The notes below the pieces were generated by a model. That model was not told where the DNA came from. It saw only the letters and a program-made list of their open reading frames with translations, and did no database searches. Below are positions 1 through 8,623 of a stretch of DNA of 8,623 nt, piece after piece. Each line of letters starts with the position of its first letter. The first letter of the stretch is position 1. The position numbers and the translations under genes were made by a program. The DNA is from JAZGAE01 sp036475545 (GTDB taxonomy: Bacteria; Pseudomonadota; Alphaproteobacteria; DATDPM01), in assembly GCA_036475545.1 (NCBI GenBank), contig JAZGAE010000129.1:1-8623 (forward strand). Reading direction: 5' to 3'.

Positions 1-413
1 AGGATCCGGGCTCGACGGTCCCGATGATCGGCGCCAGCGGAGCGATCGGCGGCATCCTCGGCGGCTACCTTCTGCTGTTTCCCCGCGCGCGCGTGCTCGT
101 GCTGATACCGCTCGGGTTCTTCATGCAAGTGGTCCGGGTGCCGGCGGTCATCGTGCTGGGGTTGTGGTTCGTGATTCAGTTTCTTTTCTCCGCCATGGCC
201 GGCGGCGCGCCGGGCGGGGTCGCGTACTGGGCCCATGTCGGCGGCTTCGTCGCCGGAGTCGTCCTCATCATTCCGTTCCGCAACAAGGCGTTTCCGTTGT
301 TTGCAGGCCCGCGCCGTTCCGATCCGACCGCGGGGCCCCGGACGCGGCGCGCCGGTCCTTGGGCCAAGTCGGGCCGAAGCCGCGGGAGCCGGCGTCAGGG
401 CCCCTGGAGCTAG
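1..413 (+). CDS. Rhomboid-family intramembrane serine protease, C-terminal part (5' end outside window)
   Basis: The open frame enters from the left edge (first full codon at 3) and stops with TAG at 411-413. Rhomboids cut membrane proteins inside the bilayer with a Ser-His dyad. The visible part begins at the GASG motif, whose serine codon (36-38) matches the rhomboid nucleophile. Two hydrophobic stretches follow (roughly codons at 51-130 and 141-200). Then comes a YWAHVGGFVAG segment, whose histidine (234-236) matches the second catalytic residue, with its own membrane helix running to about 275. The last 40 or so residues are a cytoplasmic-looking Arg/Pro/Gly-rich tail without a domain. 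The N-terminal helices lie outside the window, so total length and subclass cannot be judged. The ATG at 24 is internal to the GASG region and is not the start. Both catalytic residues are present, so the protein is probably active; its substrate is unknown. Confidence 0.85.
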   Translation, partial: DPGSTVPMIGASGAIGGILGGYLLLFPRARVLVLIPLGFFMQVVRVPAVIVLGLWFVIQFLFSAMAGGAPGGVAYWAHVGGFVAGVVLIIPFRNKAFPLFAGPRRSDPTAGPRTRRAGPWAKSGRSRGSRRQGPWS

Positions 414-584
414 CGCTTGCCCGCACCGCCGGGGCCGCCGCCCCTCTTCGGGCCGCGTTAGGGCCGGGGCGATGGCCCGACCAGGGCGGGTGGTTTACCG
501 GCGGCCTGCCACGCGCGGGGTTTTTCGTGCCCGTCGCACCTGCCAATATACCGGCGCACCGCCCCTGTGGAGGCTCGAGGAGAT
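414..584. other. Spacer between rhomboid gene and asnB
   Basis: This 171-bp GC-rich spacer has no convincing gene. A short hairpin (GGGGC, 4-nt loop, GCCCC at 431-444) follows the rhomboid stop but has no T-run, so it is at best a weak terminator. I see no good -35/-10 pair, so whether asnB is cotranscribed with the rhomboid gene is open. Two purine-rich ribosome-binding candidates precede the asnB ATG: GGAGG at 569-573 (11 nt away) and GAGGAG at 577-582 (2 nt away). Confidence 0.5.
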
Positions 585-2579
585 ATGTGCGGCATCGTGG
601 GATTCTGCGATTTGTCCCACCCGCCCGGGCACTATGCCGGGTGGATCAAGCGGATGTTGGCCGCCATCGCACACCGCGGCCCGGACGAGAAGGGGCTGTT
701 CTTCGACGAGCGGGCAGGATTGGGCACGGCGCGCCTATCGATCATCGACCTCGAGGACGGCACGCAGCCCATGTCCGATGGCACGGGACGGTACTGGCTG
801 GCATTCAATGGCGAGATCTTCAACTACATCGAGCTGAAGGCGGACCTTCTGTCCCGCGGCGTGACCTTCGAGACCCGGTCCGACACCGAAGTCCTGCTGA
901 AGGCTCTGATCACGTGGGGCAGGGATGCCCTGGACCGTCTTGAAGGGCAGTTCGCGTTTCTCCTTTACGACACCCAGGAAAGACGGCTCCTGTTTGCCCG
1001 CGACCGCTGGGGCGAACGTCCGCTTTTCTATACCGAGGTCGAAGGTGGCTACGCGTTCGGCTCGGAGATCAAGTGCCTCTTTACGCTGCCTTTCGTGACG
1101 AGGGCCCTCGATCCGGGCGCCTTGCGGCGTGTTGGCCAGTTCTGGGTCAGCCTTCCGGGAGAGACCTGCTTCGAAGGGATAAGATCCCTGCCGCCCGGCC
1201 ACGTCGGGACGGTCGAGAACGGCCGGCTCTCCGTTCGCCGTTATTACGCGCTTCCCCCTGGGTCGACGAAGCACGGTCAGAGCTTCGACGAAGCCAAGGC
1301 CCTCTTGGCCGAGAAGCTTCGCGCCAGCGTGCAGAAGCGGCTGCGCAGCGACGTGCCTGTCGGGGTGTACTTGAGCGGCGGCCTGGACTCGGCCATCGTC
1401 GCAGCACTCGCCCAAGAGGAGAGCCCCTATCCGTTACGGAGCTTCTCGGTCGCCTTCCGGGACGAAGACTATGACGAGTCCGCGTTCCAGGAAGCTGCGG
1501 CCAGGCATCTGGGGACCCGGCACCATGTGCTTCGGATCACCCGCAACGCCATCGCCGAGTACTTCCCCGAGACCATCTGGCACGCCGAAACCGCCCTTTT
1601 CCGCGCAGCGCCCGTGCCCCTTTACCTGCTGGCGCGAGGGGTCCGCGAGGCGGGGATAAAGGTGGTGCTCACCGGCGAGGGCGCCGACGAGATCTTCCTG
1701 GGCTACGACCTTTTCAAGGAGACCCTGTTCCGCGAGCGTTACGACACGTTCCTGGACGACGACGCGCGTTTGGCGGCGCTGCGCCGGATATACCCCGGCG
1801 TCGGAGCGCTTCCGGCGGACAAGGCGCAGTTGCTCCTGAGCCTTTACAGGCGGCCGACCACGGGGCTCTTCGCACACGAAGTTAGGTTCTCGGTCGGCCC
1901 CTTCACGGCGCGCCTCTTCCAAGGTGACGCTGGTGACGCCGAGGTTCGCGACGATTCCAGACGGTTGTGGGATGCGATCCTAGCCGTCGATCCGGATTTC
2001 CCGGAACGTTCGACCCTTTCGAAGGCACAGGTGGTGGAGTTCCAAACACTTTTGGCCGGCTATCTTCTTTCGTCACAGGGCGATCGAATGACCGCGGCGC
2101 ATGGTGTGGAGGGACGCTATCCCTTCCTCGACACGGATTTGGTCGCGGTGGGCTTCGGAATTTCCGAGGATTACCGTCTGAAAGGGGGCGTCACGGAGAA
2201 GCACGTCCTGCGCGAGGCATTTCGAGACCGCCTGCCACCGGCCGTGACGGATCGCCTCAAGCGGTCTTATCGCGCGCCCAATGCCGACTGCTTCTTGGGG
2301 CCGGATGCTCCCGACTGGGTGAGGGATACTCTTACGCCGCAGGTCTTTCGCCGGGTCGGATTTCTCGACGAAGCCTTTGCGACGCGCTTCATGAACAAAC
2401 TGTGGAAACGGACGGCCCCTCCGTGGAGCGTACGAGACAACATAACGTTCATGCTTCTTATATCCATGCTTCAGCTTCATCGGCAGTTCGTCGAGGAATT
2501 CCCGGACGTGGAGTCGCCCGGCGACGACAAGCTGGTTCGCCTGGTCGATGGGCGAACGCACGCGGCGGCCCGCCCCTAA
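585..2579 (+). CDS. asnB: Asparagine synthetase (glutamine-hydrolysing), AsnB type
   Basis: The enzyme makes asparagine from aspartate, ATP and glutamine in the cytosol. The protein is 664 aa, slightly longer than the roughly 550-640 aa usual for AsnB. The N-terminal half is a class II (Ntn) glutaminase domain. Cys2 follows the initiator Met directly, and Arg50, Asn75-Gly76-Glu77 (in FNGEIFNY) and Asp100 match the glutamine-binding residues. The C-terminal half is the ATP-pyrophosphatase synthetase domain, with the SGGLDS loop at 264-269, GEGADE at 364-369 and a later QGDRM...EGRYPFLD segment typical of AsnB. The ATG at 585 is chosen because it places the nucleophilic Cys at position 2; the in-frame GTG at 567 would bury it behind six residues. 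The gene stands alone, convergent with the histidine kinase. This subfamily also includes enzymes that amidate other carboxylates, but no biosynthetic neighbours suggest that here. Confidence 0.93.
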   Translation: MCGIVGFCDLSHPPGHYAGWIKRMLAAIAHRGPDEKGLFFDERAGLGTARLSIIDLEDGTQPMSDGTGRYWLAFNGEIFNYIELKADLLSRGVTFETRSDTEVLLKALITWGRDALDRLEGQFAFLLYDTQERRLLFARDRWGERPLFYTEVEGGYAFGSEIKCLFTLPFVTRALDPGALRRVGQFWVSLPGETCFEGIRSLPPGHVGTVENGRLSVRRYYALPPGSTKHGQSFDEAKALLAEKLRASVQKRLRSDVPVGVYLSGGLDSAIVAALAQEESPYPLRSFSVAFRDEDYDESAFQEAAARHLGTRHHVLRITRNAIAEYFPETIWHAETALFRAAPVPLYLLARGVREAGIKVVLTGEGADEIFLGYDLFKETLFRERYDTFLDDDARLAALRRIYPGVGALPADKAQLLLSLYRRPTTGLFAHEVRFSVGPFTARLFQGDAGDAEVRDDSRRLWDAILAVDPDFPERSTLSKAQVVEFQTLLAGYLLSSQGDRMTAAHGVEGRYPFLDTDLVAVGFGISEDYRLKGGVTEKHVLREAFRDRLPPAVTDRLKRSYRAPNADCFLGPDAPDWVRDTLTPQVFRRVGFLDEAFATRFMNKLWKRTAPPWSVRDNITFMLLISMLQLHRQFVEEFPDVESPGDDKLVRLVDGRTHAAARP

Positions 2580-2739
2580 GCCAAATCTTCGGCCGCCAAG
2601 AGCGTGCGCGGCACCCCATCATCGCCGTGACGGTCGAGCAGGAGCTTGGGGGCGCAGCGAATTTCGAAGTCGGAGGTCGTAGTTGGCGCCAATACGGCTG
2701 CGGCCGGGGCCTAGCCCGGACCCTAAGTGGGGCGCGCCG
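2580..2739. other. Convergent spacer between asnB and the histidine kinase gene
   Basis: This 160-bp region lies between two converging genes. It holds a 10-bp palindrome TTGGCGCCAA at 2683-2692, a weak 5-bp stem CCGGG/CCCGG (2704-2708 with 2715-2719), and a 6-bp stem GGGGCG/CGCCCC (2729-2734 with 2743-2748) that spans the kinase stop codon. None is followed by a T-run on either strand. No clear intrinsic terminator is visible, so termination may depend on Rho. I see no gene here. Confidence 0.35.
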
Positions 2740-5730
<2,991 letters not shown>

Positions 5731-5837
5731 GATGCGTCTGGTTCCCAGAGAAACAGCAGGGAATCGCAACTGCGCGGTCGGTCCGGGCCGCGCAGCCTCT
5801 CGAATAACCTTACAGACCCTGCGATCATCGAGGAAGC

Positions 5838-5855
5838 AGAATACAGTAGTATTCT
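5838..5855. promoter_or_regulatory. 18-bp perfect palindrome overlapping a possible kinase -10 box
   Basis: Arms AGAATAC and GTATTCT are separated by 4 bp (AGTA). Read on the - strand, toward the kinase gene, the hexamer TAGAAT (5856-5851) overlaps its edge and resembles a -10 box, but no good -35 lies at the right distance. A protein bound to this palindrome would block or assist such a promoter. The regulator is not identifiable from the sequence. It could also be a chance AT-rich inverted repeat. Confidence 0.4.
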
Positions 5856-5881
5856 AGGCGTTTATGGAGCTCGAACTACCA

Positions 5882-5907
5882 TTTTAGTCTAGGTTCTTAG
5901 ACTAAAA
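5882..5907. promoter_or_regulatory. 26-bp palindrome with perfect 10-bp arms, probable operator upstream of the kinase gene
   Basis: Arms TTTTAGTCTA and TAGACTAAAA flank a 6-bp centre, a perfect 10/10 match. Its centre is 48 bp from that of the 5838-5855 palindrome and roughly 50 bp upstream of where transcription from the candidate TAGAAT -10 would begin. That position would suit an activator or a dimeric repressor. The arms resemble no site I can name with confidence. On the - strand it is not followed by a T-run, and no gene ends just before it on either strand, so a terminator is unlikely. Confidence 0.5.
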
Positions 5908-6048
5908 CGAAGTATGGATGTATACGGTTGGCTAGACTTAATCTGCCCGGATTGGCGAGAACGCGTCGGCCGGCGGATGCCTGGGAGAAGGCTCTCCGGC
6001 CTCAGACCCGTTTCGACACATACCAGGTGAACCAACCAAGCCCAAGAG

Positions 6049-6077
6049 TTGGACAGTCGCCGTTGTCCAAGTTGGAC
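6049..6077. repeat. Three alternating arms TTGGAC / GTCCAA / TTGGAC
   Basis: TTGGACA (6049-6055) pairs perfectly with TGTCCAA (6064-6070) across an 8-nt loop. The same middle arm can instead pair with TTGGAC (6072-6077) across one base. The two hairpins are mutually exclusive. The element lies just beyond the tRNA-Thr terminator and outside any gene. It may be three binding half-sites, a switchable RNA structure, or a relic; I cannot assign a function. Confidence 0.4.
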
Positions 6078-6105
6078 GTTCGTATTTGTTCTCCCCGGCC
6101 ACGGC

Positions 6106-6144
6106 CAAAACTAGCCCCTGAAACCGCGACGATTTCAGGGGCTT
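6106..6144 (-). terminator. Intrinsic terminator of tRNA-Thr
   Basis: On the - strand, immediately after the tRNA 3' end, AGCCCCTGAAA (6143-6133) pairs perfectly with TTTCAGGGGCT (6123-6113) across a 9-nt loop. AGTTTT follows (to about 6107). The 11-bp GC-rich stem plus T-run is a standard Rho-independent terminator. It separates the tRNA-Thr transcript from the downstream histidine kinase, which therefore needs its own promoter. Confidence 0.85.
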
Positions 6145-6148
6145 ATTC

Positions 6149-6224
6149 TGGTGCCGGATGACGGGATCGAACCGCCGACCTGCTGATTACAAATCAGCCG
6201 CTCTACCAACTGAGCTAATCCGGC
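6149..6224 (-). tRNA. tRNA-Thr (anticodon UGU)
   Basis: This is a 76-nt cloverleaf with encoded CCA (TGG at 6149-6151 on the + strand). The acceptor stem GCCGGAT pairs with ATCCGGC and the discriminator is A. The anticodon stem GCTGA/TCAGC encloses loop TTTGTAA, giving anticodon TGT, which reads ACA threonine codons. The D arm AGCTCAGTTGGTAGAGC and T loop TTCGATC are canonical. It lies 57 bp downstream of the crotonase-fold gene and ends in the terminator just beyond its 3' end. Confidence 0.97.
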
Positions 6225-6239
6225 CCGAAGCGTGGCGCG

Positions 6240-6269
6240 ACCATAACGCCGCAGCCCGCTCCCCGGCAA
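6240..6269 (-). promoter_or_regulatory. Candidate promoter for tRNA-Thr
   Basis: On the - strand, TTGCCG (6269-6264) and TATGGT (6245-6240) are 18 bp apart, each matching four of six sigma-70 consensus positions. A GC-rich stretch follows before the tRNA 5' end at 6224, as is common at stable-RNA promoters. The alternative is read-through from the crotonase-fold gene. Confidence 0.4.
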
Positions 6270-6281
6270 GCGCCGCGCGAC

Positions 6282-7088
6282 TCAGCAGCCGCGCCAGGCG
6301 GGGGGGCGTTTCTCCAGGAACGCGTCGACGCCTTCTTCCGCGTCCCGGCTCAGCATGTTGCGCGTCATCACCTCGCTCGTGTACGCGTAGGCCTCCTCCA
6401 GTCCCATCTCGATCTGGCGGTAGAAGGCCTCCTTGCCGATGGCGAGCGTGAACGGCGACTTGGCGGCGATCTCGCTCGCCAGCTCGGCGGTGGCGGTCTC
6501 CAGCGTCTCGGGCGGCACGACGCGGTTGACAAGGCCGATCGATTTCGCCTCCTCGGCGGTGACTGCCTCGCCGGTCAGGAGCATCTCCATGGCCTGCTTG
6601 CGCCCGACCGCCCGCGACAGCGCCACCATGGGCGTCGAGCAGAAGAGCCCGATGTTGACCCCCGGCGTCGCGAACCGCGCCGCGGTCGAGACCACCGCCA
6701 GGTCGCAGGCCGCCACCAACTGGCAGCCGGCGGCGGTGGCCATGCCCTGGACGCTCGCGATCACCGGTTTCTTGAGCCGGGTGATGGCGAGCATGAGCCG
6801 GCTGCACTGGGTGAACAGGGCCTCGTAGGCCTCGCGGCTGGCCTCGGCGCGCAACTCCTTGAGATCGTGCCCGGCGCAGAAGACCGGGCCCTGGGCGGTC
6901 ACCACCACCACTTTGACAGCGCCGTCCGCGGCGATGGCCTCCAACTCGTGCCCCAGCGCGTCCATCAGCCCCCGGTTGAGCGCGTTGCGGGCCTGGGGCC
7001 GGTTGAGGGTGAGGGTGGCCACGCCGCCTTCGTCGCGGCGCAGCAGAACCGGCTCCTCCGTTTCGGCTTTGGCTGGCTTCGCGGTCAT
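6282..7088 (-). CDS. Enoyl-CoA hydratase/isomerase-family protein, ECHDC3-like
   Basis: The 268-aa single-domain crotonase-fold protein has a typical family length (about 260). The N-terminal part shows LTLNRPQARNALN and the oxyanion-hole segment FCAGHDLKEL. The core segment ATAAGCQLVAACDLAV is followed by FATPGVNIGLFCST, and the end carries the family motif EGVDAFLEKRPP. The AAGCQL and TPGVNIGLFCS signatures match my recollection of animal ECHDC3 rather than classical hydratases. The two glutamates that add water in classical enoyl-CoA hydratase are replaced: GCEL is GCQL, and the PE of the FGQPE segment becomes PG. Hydratase activity is therefore doubtful, though acyl-CoA binding through the oxyanion hole is still likely. 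ATG 7088 is chosen because AAGGAG (7098-7093) lies just upstream; the longer frame to 7172 would overlap rlmB. It is 43 bp downstream of rlmB on the same strand and may be cotranscribed. Confidence 0.88.
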   Translation of the reverse strand: MTAKPAKAETEEPVLLRRDEGGVATLTLNRPQARNALNRGLMDALGHELEAIAADGAVKVVVVTAQGPVFCAGHDLKELRAEASREAYEALFTQCSRLMLAITRLKKPVIASVQGMATAAGCQLVAACDLAVVSTAARFATPGVNIGLFCSTPMVALSRAVGRKQAMEMLLTGEAVTAEEAKSIGLVNRVVPPETLETATAELASEIAAKSPFTLAIGKEAFYRQIEMGLEEAYAYTSEVMTRNMLSRDAEEGVDAFLEKRPPAWRGC

Positions 7089-7092
7089 GGGG

Positions 7093-7098
7093 CTCCTT
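7093..7098 (-). promoter_or_regulatory. Ribosome-binding site deciding the ECHDC3-like start
   Basis: AAGGAG on the - strand, 4 nt before ATG 7088, is the clearest Shine-Dalgarno sequence among the - strand genes. It fixes this ATG over start codons further upstream that would lie inside rlmB. Confidence 0.75.
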
Positions 7099-7131
7099 GA
7101 TGTGGCCCGGCACGGGCCGGAGACAGAGGCC

Positions 7132-8004
7132 CTACGGCCCGGCGGGTTCCTCTTGCGAGCGGGCCAGCTCATAGAGCGCGATGGCGGCGGCGACGGAGAC
7201 GTTGAGGCTTTCGACCGCCTCGCCCATCGGCAGGCTGACGAGCAGGTCGCAGGTCTCGCGCGTGAGTCTCCGCAGGCCCTTGTCCTCGGCGCCTAGGACG
7301 AGAACGACCCTGCCGGAGAGCCCCGCCATGGCGAGCGGCCGCTCGGCCCGCGCGTCCAGGCCGGCGCACCAAAAGCCGGCCTCCTTGAATTCCTTAAGGG
7401 TCCGAACCAAGTTCTTAGCCCGCACCAGGGGAATGAGATCGAGCGCGCCCGACGCGGATTTGGCCAGCGTCCCGGTCTCGCCCGGGGCGTGGCGCTCGGT
7501 CACGATCACGGCCAGAGCGCCGAAAGCGGCCGCCGACCGCAAAATCGCCCCCACGTTGTGCGGGTCCGTGACCCGGTCGAGCACCACCACCCGGGCGTGC
7601 TTCCGCCCGGCCGCGGCGCGTAGCACCTCGGCCACGGTCGGCTCCGGCAATGGATCGGCCTCGAGGGCGACGCCCTGATGAACCGTGCCCGGCGGCAACA
7701 GCGCCGCGATGGCCTCGCGGGTTGTGACCGCGGGCCTCGGGATTTCCGGACAGGCGCCGGAAAGCTCGCTAAGTCGCGCCTCGAGTGGTTGCCTCGCCTC
7801 CGCCGTCACCAGCAGGCGACGGCACCGCCGTCTGGGATTGACAATGGCGGCCAGCACGGCATGGATGCCGAAAAGCCAAACAGGTCCGCGGGCGGCGCGG
7901 GCCTGCGGACGGCTCCTCTTTTTACTCGAGAAGCGGCGCAATTCCAGGCTTTCCCCGGGGCTGCGGCGAGGCGATGGGGACTGGGGTGTAGGCTTGCGCT
8001 TCAT
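7132..8004 (-). CDS. rlmB: 23S rRNA (guanosine-2'-O-)-methyltransferase RlmB, SpoU/TrmH family
   Basis: The 290-aa protein belongs to the SPOUT family that transfers a methyl group from S-adenosylmethionine to a ribose 2'-OH; E. coli RlmB modifies G2251 of 23S rRNA. After a basic, disordered-looking leader of about 38 residues comes a substrate-binding region (from WLFGIHAVLAAI) and then the knotted catalytic domain. Its three motifs are all visible: LDRVTDPHNVGAILRSA, with the conserved Asn and Arg; VLVLGAEDKGLRRL; and LPMGEAVESLNVSVAAA. The second motif has GAED where GAEG is usual, a mild change. ATG 8004 is chosen over the in-frame GTG at 8028; neither has a close ribosome-binding site, so the start is uncertain by eight residues. 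Other TrmH-type 2'-O-methyltransferases are the alternative, but overall length and motif 3 favour RlmB. It diverges from the tRNA-Tyr operon. Confidence 0.88.
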   Translation of the reverse strand: MKRKPTPQSPSPRRSPGESLELRRFSSKKRSRPQARAARGPVWLFGIHAVLAAIVNPRRRCRRLLVTAEARQPLEARLSELSGACPEIPRPAVTTREAIAALLPPGTVHQGVALEADPLPEPTVAEVLRAAAGRKHARVVVLDRVTDPHNVGAILRSAAAFGALAVIVTERHAPGETGTLAKSASGALDLIPLVRAKNLVRTLKEFKEAGFWCAGLDARAERPLAMAGLSGRVVLVLGAEDKGLRRLTRETCDLLVSLPMGEAVESLNVSVAAAIALYELARSQEEPAGP

Positions 8005-8118
8005 GAGGATCGGTCGTAGTATGTCCACGCCAAATGCGCAAGAATGGTTGGTCCGCGTTCCTCCGAGATAAGGTAGCCCGGAGAACAGCTATTTTCGCGT
8101 TTTGTTTCTAGTTCGAAG

Positions 8119-8147
8119 TTGACAATTGGACGGCAAATCTTTTTAGT
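8119..8147 (+). promoter_or_regulatory. Sigma-70-type promoter for the tRNA-Tyr / tRNA-Gly / tuf operon
   Basis: A perfect -35 TTGACA (8119-8124) is followed after 17 bp by TTTAGT (8142-8147), matching four of six -10 positions. The sequence just after the -10 is GC-rich (TCGCTGCCCGC), as at promoters of stable RNAs under stringent control. Transcription would start near 8155, about 30 nt before the tRNA-Tyr 5' end. The divergent rlmB promoter should lie in the same 180-bp interval, but I could not place it. Confidence 0.65.
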
Positions 8148-8184
8148 TCGCTGCCCGCTACGCTGGCGTGCCTGAAAAGTGCGC

Positions 8185-8270
8185 GGAGGGGTGGCCGAGC
8201 GGTCAAAGGCAGCAGACTGTAAATCTGCCGACGTACGTCTACGTAGGTTCGAATCCTACCCCCTCCACCA
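8185..8270 (+). tRNA. tRNA-Tyr (anticodon GUA)
   Basis: This is an 86-nt class II tRNA with encoded CCA at 8268-8270. The acceptor stem GGAGGGG pairs with CCCCTCC. The anticodon stem GCAGA/TCTGC encloses CTGTAAA, giving anticodon GTA for tyrosine. A long variable arm lies between about 8229 and 8244, and the T arm GTAGG TTCGAAT CCTAC is canonical. It is the first gene of a tRNA-tuf cluster. Confidence 0.97.
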
Positions 8271-8323
8271 GACTTTTTCGGAGCCGGAACGGCGGCTGAG
8301 CAAGCGACGGGACAAACCTTGGT

Positions 8324-8397
<74 letters not shown>

Positions 8398-8496
8398 GAT
8401 TGGCGAGCGATCCGCGAGAGGGGCGGGGCTTTAAATAATTATTGAAACGATTATTGGTGACGGACGTTCGAATTCACAACGCGATGGATCGGCGAA
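8398..8496 (+). other. tRNA-Gly to tuf spacer / tuf leader
   Basis: This 99-bp spacer contains an AT-rich patch (about 8431-8457) with the direct repeat ATTATTG (8438-8444 and 8450-8456), 12 bp apart. No intrinsic terminator or convincing second promoter is visible, so tuf is likely cotranscribed with the tRNAs. The ribosome-binding site before the tuf ATG at 8497 is weak by eye (GGAT near 8485 is the best purine run). Confidence 0.4.
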
Positions 8497-8623
8497 ATGG
8501 CGAAAGCGAAGTATGAGCGGGTAAAGCCGCACTGCAACGTTGGGACGATTGGTCATGTGGACCACGGCAAGACGACGCTGACGGCGGCGATCACGAAGAT
8601 TCTGGCGGAGACGGGTGGGGCGG
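8497..8623 (+). CDS. tuf: Elongation factor Tu, N-terminal 42 residues (3' end outside window)
   Basis: The reading frame opens MAKAKYERVKPHCNVGTIGH and runs to the right edge. EF-Tu is the GTPase that carries aminoacyl-tRNA to the ribosome. The Walker A / G1 motif GHVDHGKT and the following TLTAAITKILAETGGA match EF-Tu closely. ATG 8497 gives the usual EF-Tu N-terminus with no extension. Its position behind tRNA-Tyr and tRNA-Gly is the classical tufB arrangement; whether a second tuf copy exists elsewhere cannot be told from this window. Confidence 0.95.
   Translation, partial: MAKAKYERVKPHCNVGTIGHVDHGKTTLTAAITKILAETGGA

Larger units (their letters stand above)
5731..6106. other. Gene-free region upstream of the histidine kinase
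   Basis: About 375 bp separate the kinase start from the tRNA-Thr terminator. The part from about 5815 to 5940 is much richer in A and T than the flanking DNA and carries two perfect palindromes (5838-5855 and 5882-5907), as expected for a control region of the leftward kinase gene. The part from 5940 to 6106 is GC-rich and contains a cluster of alternating TTGGAC/GTCCAA arms at 6049-6077. The open frames here lack a start with a ribosome-binding site and run into the terminator and tRNA, so I call no gene. Confidence 0.6.

Noticed and set aside
567..584. Upstream GTG start for asnB
   Set aside because: It would add six residues before the MCGIVG start and hide the catalytic N-terminal Cys, which must be freed by removal of the initiator Met.
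5928..6161. 77-codon + strand frame in the gene-free region
   Set aside because: It starts at TTG without a ribosome-binding site, runs through the tRNA-Thr terminator into the tRNA, and has no recognisable domain.
6158..6451. 97-codon + strand frame starting TGSNRRPADYKSAALPTEL
   Set aside because: Its beginning is the antisense of tRNA-Thr and the rest is antisense to the crotonase-fold gene.

Overview
The window looks like a chromosomal segment from a GC-rich proteobacterium, most likely an alphaproteobacterium. This rests on three things: the high GC content, the FixL-style PAS domains, and a tRNA-Tyr / tRNA-Gly / tuf cluster of the kind found in proteobacteria. The taxonomic call is an inference; no rRNA is present. 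No mobile element, CRISPR array or phage gene was found.

Left part (1-2579, + strand): the 3' end of a rhomboid-type intramembrane serine protease gene, cut by the window edge, is followed 171 bp later by a complete glutamine-dependent asparagine synthetase gene (asnB). Centre (2740-5730, - strand): a large membrane-anchored hybrid histidine kinase, convergent with asnB. It has about four membrane segments, four PAS domains, a kinase core and a C-terminal receiver. Two of its PAS domains keep the residues that bind heme and oxygen in FixL. About 420 bp upstream of the kinase carry no gene but hold two perfect palindromes, a set of alternating hairpin arms, and the terminator of the next gene.

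Right part: on the - strand lie rlmB (23S rRNA 2'-O-methyltransferase), then an ECHDC3-like crotonase-fold gene 43 bp downstream, then tRNA-Thr(UGU) ending in a strong intrinsic terminator. Diverging from rlmB on the + strand, a good sigma-70-type promoter leads into tRNA-Tyr(GUA), tRNA-Gly(UCC) and the start of tuf (EF-Tu), cut by the right edge. The right third is therefore a translation neighbourhood (tRNAs, rRNA modification, elongation factor) with one apparently unrelated acyl-CoA-type protein. The kinase, asnB and rhomboid genes have no obvious functional link to it.

I do not see a convincing new multi-gene system. The points most worth following up are the duplicated FixL-like PAS domains in a kinase with no partner regulator in view, the palindromes in front of that kinase, and the crotonase-fold protein lacking both usual catalytic glutamates.
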